NCBI GenBank assembly: GCA_937943625.1 | Contig: CALEAD010000001.1 | Location: 1-53,344 of the forward strand | Direction: 5' to 3' | Length of the DNA stretch: 53,344 nt | Source of the DNA: an uncultured Anaerolineae bacterium | GTDB taxonomy: Bacteria > Chloroflexota > Anaerolineae > Promineifilales > Promineifilaceae | Shown: positions 40,889 to 48,299 of the stretch, one piece after another | How positions within the stretch are numbered: position 1 is the first letter of the stretch | Layout of the letters: every line of letters starts with the position of its first letter | Made by a program: the position numbers and the translations under genes | The notes under the pieces: model-generated | Told to the model about the DNA's origin: nothing | The model's database searches: none | Seen by the model: the letters and a program-made list of their open reading frames with translations, nothing else

Positions 40889-42847
40889 TTAGCGGTAACT
40901 CACCTGTACCTGCACATTGGTTTCCGGCATCAGATGAAAGGTAATGCGGTTGTCGGCTACGTTGTCTGGTTGGGGAACGGCCGTTACCGGCGTTGTTCCT
41001 GAGGGCAATTGTACCACCACTTCTAGCGGTTGTGTTCCTGTACCTGCCTGTTTGTAAACCGTCAGCCGGTAAATTTGCTGACCATCGGCAGGTTGCACAA
41101 TGCTGGCAGGCAGTTGGTAGCTATAGCTGCTGCTTAAAGTTTGCCCCCAGGGCAGCAAAAAGGCATTGGCTATCACTGTCAGGGGCACAGGTTCGGCAAT
41201 CATTTGCGCTGGTTCGCGCCAATCCTGCCCACTGAACATCGTCGCGCCGGGGATTTCGTGCGGCGTGGCGGCCAGGAGCTGTGCCCCCTTTGGCGTGTAG
41301 ATGCGCAAATAGTTCCAGTAGCAGGTGTTGATGCGCGCTTCGTAGCTGATGCCGCCCGCATAGGGGGTGCCCTGGTAACAAGATTCTGCTGTGGGCGTGC
41401 CGTTGTGTCGGTAGGTGAGCGTTAGCTGCGCCTGGCGGCTGCCCAGGTCTACAAAGTAGCGTATCTCGCGCGCAATTAGCGAGTTGACCTTGTTGTAGCC
41501 GACGTTGGTATCCACCACCCCCAGCACATCCTGGCCGGTTTCATTGGCGTAACGGCCGTCCCAATTCAGCGCGTCGAACACGGCCGCTTGCGTCGCATCG
41601 GTGACGTAGATTTGCAGGTGGCGCAGTTCAGCGGCCGTGTGCATGGCCTGTGCCAGCGCCAGCGGGTCTATACGGCCGAAATTTGCCTGCACCCGGCGCA
41701 AGATTGCATTGGCAAACGTGCTCAAAAACGCCTTGCGGTTGCGCACCCATTGTCCCACATCCTGCCCTTCTTCATAGCTCCACGCTTCGCGCATGGCCGC
41801 AATGACGTTGTTTTGGTTAATGGCGACGCCTTCTTCGGGGATGGGCACTTCGCCCAGTGCCGTCACCAGCAGCCGCATGAACTGCTGGTCAAAGGCAATG
41901 ACGCCATCCAGTGGTGGTGCGTCTTGCCCGTAGCGGTATAGCTCCAGCGCCATACGCGCCGAGGTGGGAAAATCGGGCCAGAAGTTGGCGTCGCGCAGCA
42001 AAAACAGCTCCAACCCCATGAAGTCGTATAGCGGTTGTGGTGGGAATGGGTAGGGCTTGTTGACGTAATCGTCGGCGTAGTTGGCATCGGCAAAGGTGAG
42101 GGATTGGATACGGCCGTTTGCCAGGACAAGCTCCCCAACGCCGGTAATAAAGCCCCCGGTCGGGCGCAGTTCTTCCTCATTTTGCGCCAGCAGCAAGTAG
42201 CGGCGCGGCGCATTGTGGCCCATAAAGGCGGGCATGATCTGCGCCAGACGCAGCCCATTTTGCGCCAGCGGCTGATAGGCGTCGGCGCGTTGCAGCAGCG
42301 TTTTTACACGCCAGGGCAGCTCCGTGGGGTCGCCCAGGCGGGCGCGCGCGGCCACGTAACGGGCAAATGCGGCTTCGGCGGCACGCAGGTCTGGTGCGGC
42401 GCTTGGCAGCACGCTCACCAGCGCCGCCACTTTGTCCATGCCGTCTGTTGCCGGGTCTTGCAGGATGGGAAGCGCCGGTTGCAGGCCACGCAGGGCATAA
42501 GCGGCCGTTTCTGTGCCTGCGTCCGCCATTTCTAGCAGCGGCGCCGCGTTGGCGGCCAATGGCCCCACTCTGGGCAGCCCGCTAAAGAGAGGAGCAAGGG
42601 GCAGGAACACGGCCGTTTCCTGCTTGATTGTCACCACATCCTCCCGCATTCCCATCACCAGCGCCGCGACGACGTTGGCGTCCAGGCTGCTCAGCCCACC
42701 GGCCAGGAGCGCCTCTGCCTGGGGCTGGCGCGCCAGCAGATTGTTGGCGGCGCGGTAAATGCGCCCAACTTTGAAGGCCAGGGCGGCCAGCAGCAAGAGA
42801 GTCCCGACCAGAAAAAGCCAGCGTGTGAGAGCCTGTCTATTTCTCAT
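40889..42847 (-). CDS. DUF4012 domain protein
   Basis: A 652-aa protein with one N-terminal membrane helix (residues about 9-25) and a large extracytoplasmic part. DUF4012 landmarks: YLLLAQNEEELRPTGGFITGVGEL (residues about 217-240), DANFWPDFPTSARMALELY and VDTNVGYNKVN. The family is common in surface-polysaccharide loci of Gram-positive-like bacteria and Chloroflexota; its activity is not established, although a distant relation to LytR-type proteins has been suggested. The ATG overlaps the stop of the ABC gene upstream (ATGA on the minus strand), so they are translationally coupled. Confidence 0.87.
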   Translation of the reverse strand: MRNRQALTRWLFLVGTLLLLAALAFKVGRIYRAANNLLARQPQAEALLAGGLSSLDANVVAALVMGMREDVVTIKQETAVFLPLAPLFSGLPRVGPLAANAAPLLEMADAGTETAAYALRGLQPALPILQDPATDGMDKVAALVSVLPSAAPDLRAAEAAFARYVAARARLGDPTELPWRVKTLLQRADAYQPLAQNGLRLAQIMPAFMGHNAPRRYLLLAQNEEELRPTGGFITGVGELVLANGRIQSLTFADANYADDYVNKPYPFPPQPLYDFMGLELFLLRDANFWPDFPTSARMALELYRYGQDAPPLDGVIAFDQQFMRLLVTALGEVPIPEEGVAINQNNVIAAMREAWSYEEGQDVGQWVRNRKAFLSTFANAILRRVQANFGRIDPLALAQAMHTAAELRHLQIYVTDATQAAVFDALNWDGRYANETGQDVLGVVDTNVGYNKVNSLIAREIRYFVDLGSRQAQLTLTYRHNGTPTAESCYQGTPYAGGISYEARINTCYWNYLRIYTPKGAQLLAATPHEIPGATMFSGQDWREPAQMIAEPVPLTVIANAFLLPWGQTLSSSYSYQLPASIVQPADGQQIYRLTVYKQAGTGTQPLEVVVQLPSGTTPVTAVPQPDNVADNRITFHLMPETNVQVQVSYR

Positions 42848-44658
42848 GCGTGTAATGCCATGCTGCTTAAGTCATAGGCTGCTTCGCGCTCGCGGCGGAA
42901 TTGTTGTGTATACAGACGGTAATAGTGCCCCCGCTGGCGGATTAGCTCTGCGTGATTGCCCATTTCGGCAATACGGCCGTTTTCGATGACCAATATCCGG
43001 TCGGCGCGCTTGATGGTACTGAGGCGGTGCGCAATGATGAAGCTGGTGCGCCCGGCCATCACCGCCTCCATCCCTTGCTGGATCAGCGCTTCTGTCAGCG
43101 TGTCTACAGAACTGGTCGCCTCGTCCATGACAAAAATTTCTGGCTGTGCCAGAATGGCGCGCGCCAGGCTGATGAGCTGCTTTTGCCCCACGGAAAGCAG
43201 GCCGCCGCCTTCGCCTACGTCGCTGTCGTAGCCGTTCTCCAGCGTGAGGATGAAGGCGTGCGCGCCGGCCAGTTTAGCCGCCTCGATCACCTCATCATCG
43301 CTGGCCGTCAGACGGCCGTAGCGGATATTTTCGCGCACCGTGCCCGAAAAGAGATGTGGCGTTTGCAGCACCATGCCTAAACGGCCGTGAATTGCCTCTA
43401 GCGTCAGGTCAGTGTAATTATATCCGGCAATGCGGATAGTGCCTTGCCTGGGTTCGTAGAAGCGGCAGAGCAAATTGACAATGGTGCTCTTGCCGCCTCC
43501 GGTAGGCCCGACCAGGGCAATGGTTTCGCCGGCGCGCACGTGTAGATTAAAGTCGTCCAGCACCGGCTTGCCTTTTTCGTAATAGAAGGTCACGTGCTCA
43601 AAGCAAATGTCGCCGCGCAGCGAGGGCGGGGTAACGGCCGTTGGCTTCTCCTGAATTTCTGGCACGGCATCAATCAGCGAAAAAGCGCGCTCCGCAGAAG
43701 CGATGGATTGCTGCATTTGTGCGTACACTCGCGCCAGTTCTTGCACCGGCCACAGCATAAAGGTAATGTAGCTGACAAACGCCTGAATATCGCCAATGCT
43801 CATCTCGCCCACAGAGAATTGGAAACCGCCATACCAGATAACGGCCGCCACGCCAAAGGCACTAATGAGTTGCACCACCGGTAAAAACAGCGCCGACAGC
43901 CATGCCGCGCGGTAAGCCGCCCGGTACATCTCCTGCGTCAGCCCCTGAAACTCGCTCAGATCCTTCTCTTCGCTGGTCAGGGCTTTGGTCACGCGCACGC
44001 CCATGATATTCTCGTTGTACGCGCCGGTGATTTTAGAGTTGATTTTGCGCACCAGGCGGTATTCGGCCAGGATGCGCTTTTTGAACTGCACAGCCACAAT
44101 GATCAAAAGGGGCACAATGAACAGCACCGCCAGCGCCATTTTCCAGTTGATGATAAACATGAAAATGACGGCGATGCCCACGTTGGTAATGCCCCAGGTG
44201 ATGTCGAGTAGCCCCCACGTTACCAGTTCGGCAATGCGCTCCGAATCGGAGGTGACGCGGGACATAATCCAGCCCACCGGCGTGCGGTCAAAATAAGAGA
44301 AGGAGAGGCTCTGCAAATGGTTGAACATCCTCTGACGCAAATCGTAGCGAATGCGCTCGCCCAGCGTGCCCGCCAGATAGATGAAGGTGAAGACCCAGAC
44401 AGATTGCAGCACCATGAGCACGCCGTAGATGCCGAGGTAACGCATCAGAGCCTGCTGGTTCTGCTTGAGGATGGCGTCGTCTACAATGAGTTTGGTCAGG
44501 TAGGTGAAGAGGGAGTCTTGCAAGCTGACCAGGGTGATGGCAACGAGAAAACCGAGCAACATGCGCCGGTAGGGCATGGCCTGTTGTAAGATGCGCAGCA
44601 CGGTACGGCCGTTGAACTGCGTTTGGAACTCTTCTTCCTCGAACTGAATGGTTGCCAT
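42844..44658 (-). CDS. ABC exporter half-transporter (catalytic-site subunit)
   Basis: A 604-aa fused membrane-ATPase protein of the MsbA/multidrug type. Six membrane helices (about residues 30-320), then a nucleotide-binding domain: Walker A GPTGGGKS, Q-loop VLQTPH, signature LLSVGQKQ (Val in place of Gly), Walker B with VMDEATSSVD (catalytic Glu kept), H-loop IIAHRLST. It pairs with the product of 44890: together they give one consensus and one degenerate ATP site. AGGAA lies three to four bases before ATG. Its stop overlaps the DUF4012 start. The cargo may be a lipid, glycolipid or drug; context favours envelope material. Confidence 0.92.
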   Translation of the reverse strand: MATIQFEEEEFQTQFNGRTVLRILQQAMPYRRMLLGFLVAITLVSLQDSLFTYLTKLIVDDAILKQNQQALMRYLGIYGVLMVLQSVWVFTFIYLAGTLGERIRYDLRQRMFNHLQSLSFSYFDRTPVGWIMSRVTSDSERIAELVTWGLLDITWGITNVGIAVIFMFIINWKMALAVLFIVPLLIIVAVQFKKRILAEYRLVRKINSKITGAYNENIMGVRVTKALTSEEKDLSEFQGLTQEMYRAAYRAAWLSALFLPVVQLISAFGVAAVIWYGGFQFSVGEMSIGDIQAFVSYITFMLWPVQELARVYAQMQQSIASAERAFSLIDAVPEIQEKPTAVTPPSLRGDICFEHVTFYYEKGKPVLDDFNLHVRAGETIALVGPTGGGKSTIVNLLCRFYEPRQGTIRIAGYNYTDLTLEAIHGRLGMVLQTPHLFSGTVRENIRYGRLTASDDEVIEAAKLAGAHAFILTLENGYDSDVGEGGGLLSVGQKQLISLARAILAQPEIFVMDEATSSVDTLTEALIQQGMEAVMAGRTSFIIAHRLSTIKRADRILVIENGRIAEMGNHAELIRQRGHYYRLYTQQFRREREAAYDLSSMALHA

Positions 44659-44787
44659 AGTTTCCTGACTTGGGCATGGTTCATCTTTTCTGGAAACGAT
44701 GCCCTACAAATTTATGACCGCAGACGGCTGACCGCCTATCCCGAACAGCGGTCGGCGCTCAGTGGTTGGCGGTCGCTGGTAGGCGCT

Positions 44788-44846
44788 CAAATTGCAAAGA
44801 TCGCTTGACCCATGCCTCAAATTGTTAAGATCACTTGAACCACGCC
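44788..44846. repeat. Two tandem 30-nt copies of the intergenic CAAATT...AGATC...TTGAACC repeat
   Basis: Copies at 44788-44816 and 44818-44846: CAAATTG, AAGATC, CTTGAACC-like, ATGCC/ACGCC. They are preceded by GACCGC/GGTCGGCG heptads from about 44719. This fills most of the gap between the two ABC genes. Confidence 0.8.
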
Positions 44847-44889
44847 CTTGAGCCGTTATTGCAAATGTTCGTGCCCCACGCTTCACGCT

Positions 44890-46710
44890 TTACGCCAGCA
44901 CTGCCGCCAGCTCCTGTTCCAGTTCGTCCTCAATTTGCGCTTGCAGGTCAAAAATGTGCCGGTAGGTGCCGCCAACTTGCGCCATCAGCGCGTCGTGCGT
45001 GCCCATTTGCACAATGCGCCCCTTGTCCATTACTAAAATCAAGTCGGCGCGCATTACCGTTTGAATGCGGTGCGCAATGATGAAGGTGGTGCGTCCCGGC
45101 ATCAGTGTCTCTAGCGCCTGGCGAATGGCCGCTTCGGTTTCGGTGTCTACGGAGGAGGTGGCGTCGTCCAGGATCAGGATGCGCGGGTTTTTTAGCAGGG
45201 TGCGGGCAATGGTGAGCCGCTGTTTTTGTCCCCCGGAGAGTGTGACGCCTTTTTCGCCCACCAGCGTGTCGTAACCAGCGGGAAAGGTGAGGATGGCGTC
45301 ATGGATGGCGGCGGCCTGGGCGGCAGCTACCATTTCTGCTTCGCTTACCACACGGTCTACGCCGTATAAAATGTTGTCGCGAATGGTGCGCGAGAAGAGG
45401 AATGGCTCTTGCTGCACAATGCCAATTTGCTGGCGCAGATAGCGGCGTGGGTAGCGGCGCAGCTCAACGCCATCCAGGGTGATGCTGCCGCCGGTGTAGT
45501 CGTAAAAGCGGGGTAGCAAATTGATGAGGGAGGTTTTGCCTGCGCCGGTGGAGCCGATGAGGGCGATGGCCTGGCCGGGTTGGCAGGAGAAGGTGATGTT
45601 GTGCAACACGGCCGTTTCCCCATCGTCGTAATGGAAACTCACATGGTCAAACACAATTTCGCCGCGCAGCGGGGTGGTCGGGTGATACGTGCCCTCGTCC
45701 AGCGGTTCGCGATCCTGACGGATGATTTCCAACACACGGCCGTAAGAGACCAGCCCCGTAGACATATCCACAATCAGGCGGCCCAGCTGACGCAGGGGCC
45801 ACATAATCCAGTTCAGCAGCCCCATATAGGCAATAAACGTACCCACGCTAATGGCGCCCGTGATGGCCAGCCGCGCACCAAAGTAATAGCCCAGCACCAG
45901 CTGCATAAACACCAGCAAATCTGTGCTGGGCCAGTAAAAGGCGTGCATGATCAGCAATCGCTTGCCGCGCACAAAGCGTTCATAGTTATCCGCCTCAAAC
46001 TTATCCATCTCGTAGCGCTGGCGCGCAAACGCCTTTACCACGCGGATGCCAGTCAGGTTCTCTTGCAGCGTGGTACTAAGCTTACCCTCTTGCTGCTGAA
46101 ACTCTTCATATCGTTGCGAAATTTTGCGAAAAAAGAGCACAGAGGTGATAAAAACCAGCGGAACGAGCACCACAGAAAGCAGCGCCAGCCGCGTGTGCAG
46201 ATTCAGCATTGCGGCAAAGTTGACGAGGAAGATAAAGGAGATGCGCCCAACGCTAATTGCCTGCTCGGAGTAAAAGCGGCGGATGGCGTCTACGTCAGAG
46301 GTGGCACGCTGAATCAGTTCGCCCGTGGGCGTTTTGTCGTGATAGGCAAATGAGAGGCGTTGGATGTGGTCGTACAGGTAGTCACGCAGGCGTCGCGTTG
46401 CCCCTTCACCCGTTTGCGCCGCCCAACGGCCGCTTAGAAATGTGAACCCACCCTGGAACAGCGCCAGCCCCACAAAGCCTAACGCCACCCAGGGAAGTTG
46501 CCGCAAAGCCCCCTCGCTGGGTAACACGTCGTCGGTGAAGTAGCGCAACAAGTAGTAGAAAGCGGTGCGCGAAACGGCCGCCAGCCCCACTGCCAGCGTG
46601 GCATATACATACAGCCGCTGGTAGCCGCTCAGCATCCGCCACAGGCCCACCCAGCGTGAGTGTTTGGCCAACGTCTTCAGGTCAAATGAAGGAGGAGTTT
46701 GTGTTGTCAA
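44890..46710 (-). CDS. ABC exporter half-transporter (degenerate-site subunit)
   Basis: A 606-aa MsbA-like half-transporter. Membrane domain residues about 30-320 with TPTGELIQRATSDVD; nucleotide-binding domain with Walker A GSTGAGKTS, Q-loop IVQQEP, canonical signature TLSGGQKQR, and Walker B LILDDATSSVD, where Asp replaces the catalytic Glu. Such a change, together with Val in the partner's signature, marks heterodimeric exporters of the TmrAB/BmrCD kind. The gene is first in the minus-strand operon. A CCAAC inverted repeat lies just upstream and no Shine-Dalgarno is visible. A heptad stretch (CACGCTT units) touches its stop codon. Confidence 0.92.
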   Translation of the reverse strand: MTTQTPPSFDLKTLAKHSRWVGLWRMLSGYQRLYVYATLAVGLAAVSRTAFYYLLRYFTDDVLPSEGALRQLPWVALGFVGLALFQGGFTFLSGRWAAQTGEGATRRLRDYLYDHIQRLSFAYHDKTPTGELIQRATSDVDAIRRFYSEQAISVGRISFIFLVNFAAMLNLHTRLALLSVVLVPLVFITSVLFFRKISQRYEEFQQQEGKLSTTLQENLTGIRVVKAFARQRYEMDKFEADNYERFVRGKRLLIMHAFYWPSTDLLVFMQLVLGYYFGARLAITGAISVGTFIAYMGLLNWIMWPLRQLGRLIVDMSTGLVSYGRVLEIIRQDREPLDEGTYHPTTPLRGEIVFDHVSFHYDDGETAVLHNITFSCQPGQAIALIGSTGAGKTSLINLLPRFYDYTGGSITLDGVELRRYPRRYLRQQIGIVQQEPFLFSRTIRDNILYGVDRVVSEAEMVAAAQAAAIHDAILTFPAGYDTLVGEKGVTLSGGQKQRLTIARTLLKNPRILILDDATSSVDTETEAAIRQALETLMPGRTTFIIAHRIQTVMRADLILVMDKGRIVQMGTHDALMAQVGGTYRHIFDLQAQIEDELEQELAAVLA

Positions 46711-46730
46711 GGCTTGGTTGAGTTGGTTTG

Positions 46731-46769
46731 GCTGGGTTGGTTAGACAGTTCGAGAACCAACCAACCAGC
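46731..46769. repeat. GGTTGGTT/AACCAACC intergenic inverted repeat
   Basis: Arms 46731-46742 and 46755-46769 around a 12-base loop, in the leader of the ABC operon. The same family as at 987, 7970 and 35637. Confidence 0.7.
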
Positions 46770-46897
46770 TGACCTGCTTTCCTTTGTAAATAACCCATGA
46801 CCGCAGACGACAGACCGCTGATTTGCGTGGCATTTTCATTCATGGTGGTGCGCTTACGCATGAGGTCTCCTTCGTGAATTGAACTTCCGGTTCGATA

Positions 46898-46990
46898 CGC
46901 GGTTTGGAAAACCGCGCTACTGGTGGTCGGCGGTCACTGTAGCCCAGGTGAGCAAACCTGGTAGGCGCAGGTTTGGTGCCCTGCGCTACA
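46898..46990. repeat. Cluster of hairpins including a three-way-junction-like element
   Basis: Hairpin 46898-46916 (CGCGGTT / AACCGCG). Then 46938-46990: outer arms TGTAGC (46938-46943) and GCTACA (46985-46990) enclose CCAGGT/ACCTGG (46944-46961) and GCGCAGG/CCTGCGC (46965-46986, overlapping the outer arm by two bases). This is part of a 502-nt gene-free gap (46711-47212) that holds only repeats. Confidence 0.65.
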
Positions 46991-47086
46991 TGTTCATGCA
47001 TGTGAATGGGCAGCCGCTTGTAAGATCTCCTGCACCATGTCAACGATGCTCAAAGCATACCCTATTCTCTGCATTTCGTCACTTAG

Positions 47087-47149
47087 ACGCTCTGCCGTCA
47101 GTGGTCAGCCGTCAGCGCTCTGCCGTCAGCGCTCTGCCGTCAGTGGTCA
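47087..47149. repeat. Heptad repeat, GCCGTCA/GCGCTCT type
   Basis: Nine consecutive 7-nt units: ACGCTCT, GCCGTCA, GTGGTCA, GCCGTCA, GCGCTCT, GCCGTCA, GCGCTCT, GCCGTCA, GTGGTCA. There are no spacers, so this is not CRISPR. Confidence 0.92.
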
Positions 47150-47212
47150 AACTGGCGCCACTGCGAGCCTATTGCCCTTGTTTTTTGCGGCAAACGGGTT
47201 GACAATGAGCAG

Positions 47213-48121
47213 ATGAAAACACGCAGGGATCTCACGCGATATGCCTGGCTCTCAATTGGCACGGCCGTTTTCACCATTGCGCTTAAATTTAGCGCCTATG
47301 TCCTCACCGGTTCTGTGGGGCTGCTTTCTGATGCGTTGGAATCTGGGGTGAACCTGGTGGCAGCCTTGCTGGCGCTGGCGGTGCTGACCATCGCCGCACA
47401 ACCGCCCGACGAAGAACACGCCTACGGTCACGACAAGGCGGAGTATTTTTCCGGCGGCGTGGAGGGAGCGCTAATTGTGCTGGCAGCGATAACGATTGCA
47501 GTAACGGCCGTGCAGCGGCTGCTAAATTTGCAACCACTGGAGCAAGTGGGGATGGGGCTGCTCATTTCTGTAGTAGCGGCTATGCTCAATGGCATTGTGG
47601 CGCAGATTTTGTTGCGCGCCGGGCGCAAATATGATTCTGTCACCCTGATAGCCGACAGTAAGCACCTGATGACAGACGTATACACCTCTGGCGGTGTGGT
47701 GTTGGGTGTGGGCGCGGTGGCGTTGACGGGCTGGCAGTGGCTAGACCCACTGATTGCCCTGGCTGTGGCGGCGCAAATTGTGTTGGCCGGTGGCCGGCTG
47801 GTGCGCGAAGCGGTGGGTGGATTGATGGATGAGGCGTTGCCAGAGGATGAGCTGGGGCGGATAACGGCCGTGCTCGACCGCTATCGCCAGACGTATCACC
47901 TCGACTACCATGCTTTACGCACACGCCGCGCCGGGGCACAGCGCTTCATCTCTGTACATGTGCAGGTGCCGGGGGAGTGGAGCGTGCGCCAGGGACACGA
48001 TCTGTCCGAAGAATTGGAGCGTGCGCTCAGCCAGGTGGTATCCCCTCTGTCCCCCATCATCCACATCGAGCCGATCGAAGACGCTTGCTCCTGGGAGGAT
48101 ATTGCCCTGGTGAGGGAGTAG
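47213..48121 (+). CDS. Cation diffusion facilitator (metal efflux) family transporter
   Basis: A 302-aa protein with six membrane segments and a C-terminal cytosolic domain, exporting divalent metal in exchange for protons. Aligned to FieF by the TGSV segment, the helix-5 pair His152-Asp156 (SKHLMTD) is kept, but the helix-2 pair is Glu43 and Asn47 (SDALESGVN) instead of Asp-Asp. PDEEHAYGHDKAEYF matches the conserved loop after helix 2. The C-terminal domain has HALRTRRAGAQRFISVHVQVPG as in the family. The metal is uncertain because of the changed site. A GAGCAG precedes the ATG; no firm promoter was found. Confidence 0.92.
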   Translation: MKTRRDLTRYAWLSIGTAVFTIALKFSAYVLTGSVGLLSDALESGVNLVAALLALAVLTIAAQPPDEEHAYGHDKAEYFSGGVEGALIVLAAITIAVTAVQRLLNLQPLEQVGMGLLISVVAAMLNGIVAQILLRAGRKYDSVTLIADSKHLMTDVYTSGGVVLGVGAVALTGWQWLDPLIALAVAAQIVLAGGRLVREAVGGLMDEALPEDELGRITAVLDRYRQTYHLDYHALRTRRAGAQRFISVHVQVPGEWSVRQGHDLSEELERALSQVVSPLSPIIHIEPIEDACSWEDIALVRE

Positions 48122-48162
48122 GTGACAGGTGGCAGATTACAGCTTGTTGCTTCTCGAAAAAT

Positions 48163-48197
48163 GACCGCTGACGGCGGACCGCTGACCGCCGACGGCT
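48163..48197. repeat. Heptad repeat, GACCGCY type
   Basis: GACCGCT, GACGGCG, GACCGCT, GACCGCC, GACGGCT in the gap between convergent genes. Confidence 0.85.
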
Positions 48198-48251
48198 AAC
48201 CTGCGTTCCATATTTCATCTATCGTGGTGTGCCCCGCTCATGGGGAGCTCC

Positions 48252-48293
48252 TTGCTATTCGCTAACCGCTACTTGCTATTTGCTGCTCGCTCA
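48252..48293. repeat. Heptad repeat, YYGCTAN type
   Basis: TTGCTAT, TCGCTAA, CCGCTAC, TTGCTAT, TTGCTGC, TCGCTCA, ending seven bases before the stop codon of the GH3 gene. Confidence 0.85.
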
Positions 48294-48299
48294 CCCCGC

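Noticed and set aside
47087..47149. CRISPR array
   Set aside because: Units are 7 nt with no unique spacers; no cas genes are present.
47199..47204. TTGACA as a -35 box for the CDF gene
   Set aside because: It lies 9 bases before the ATG; the -10 would fall inside the gene.
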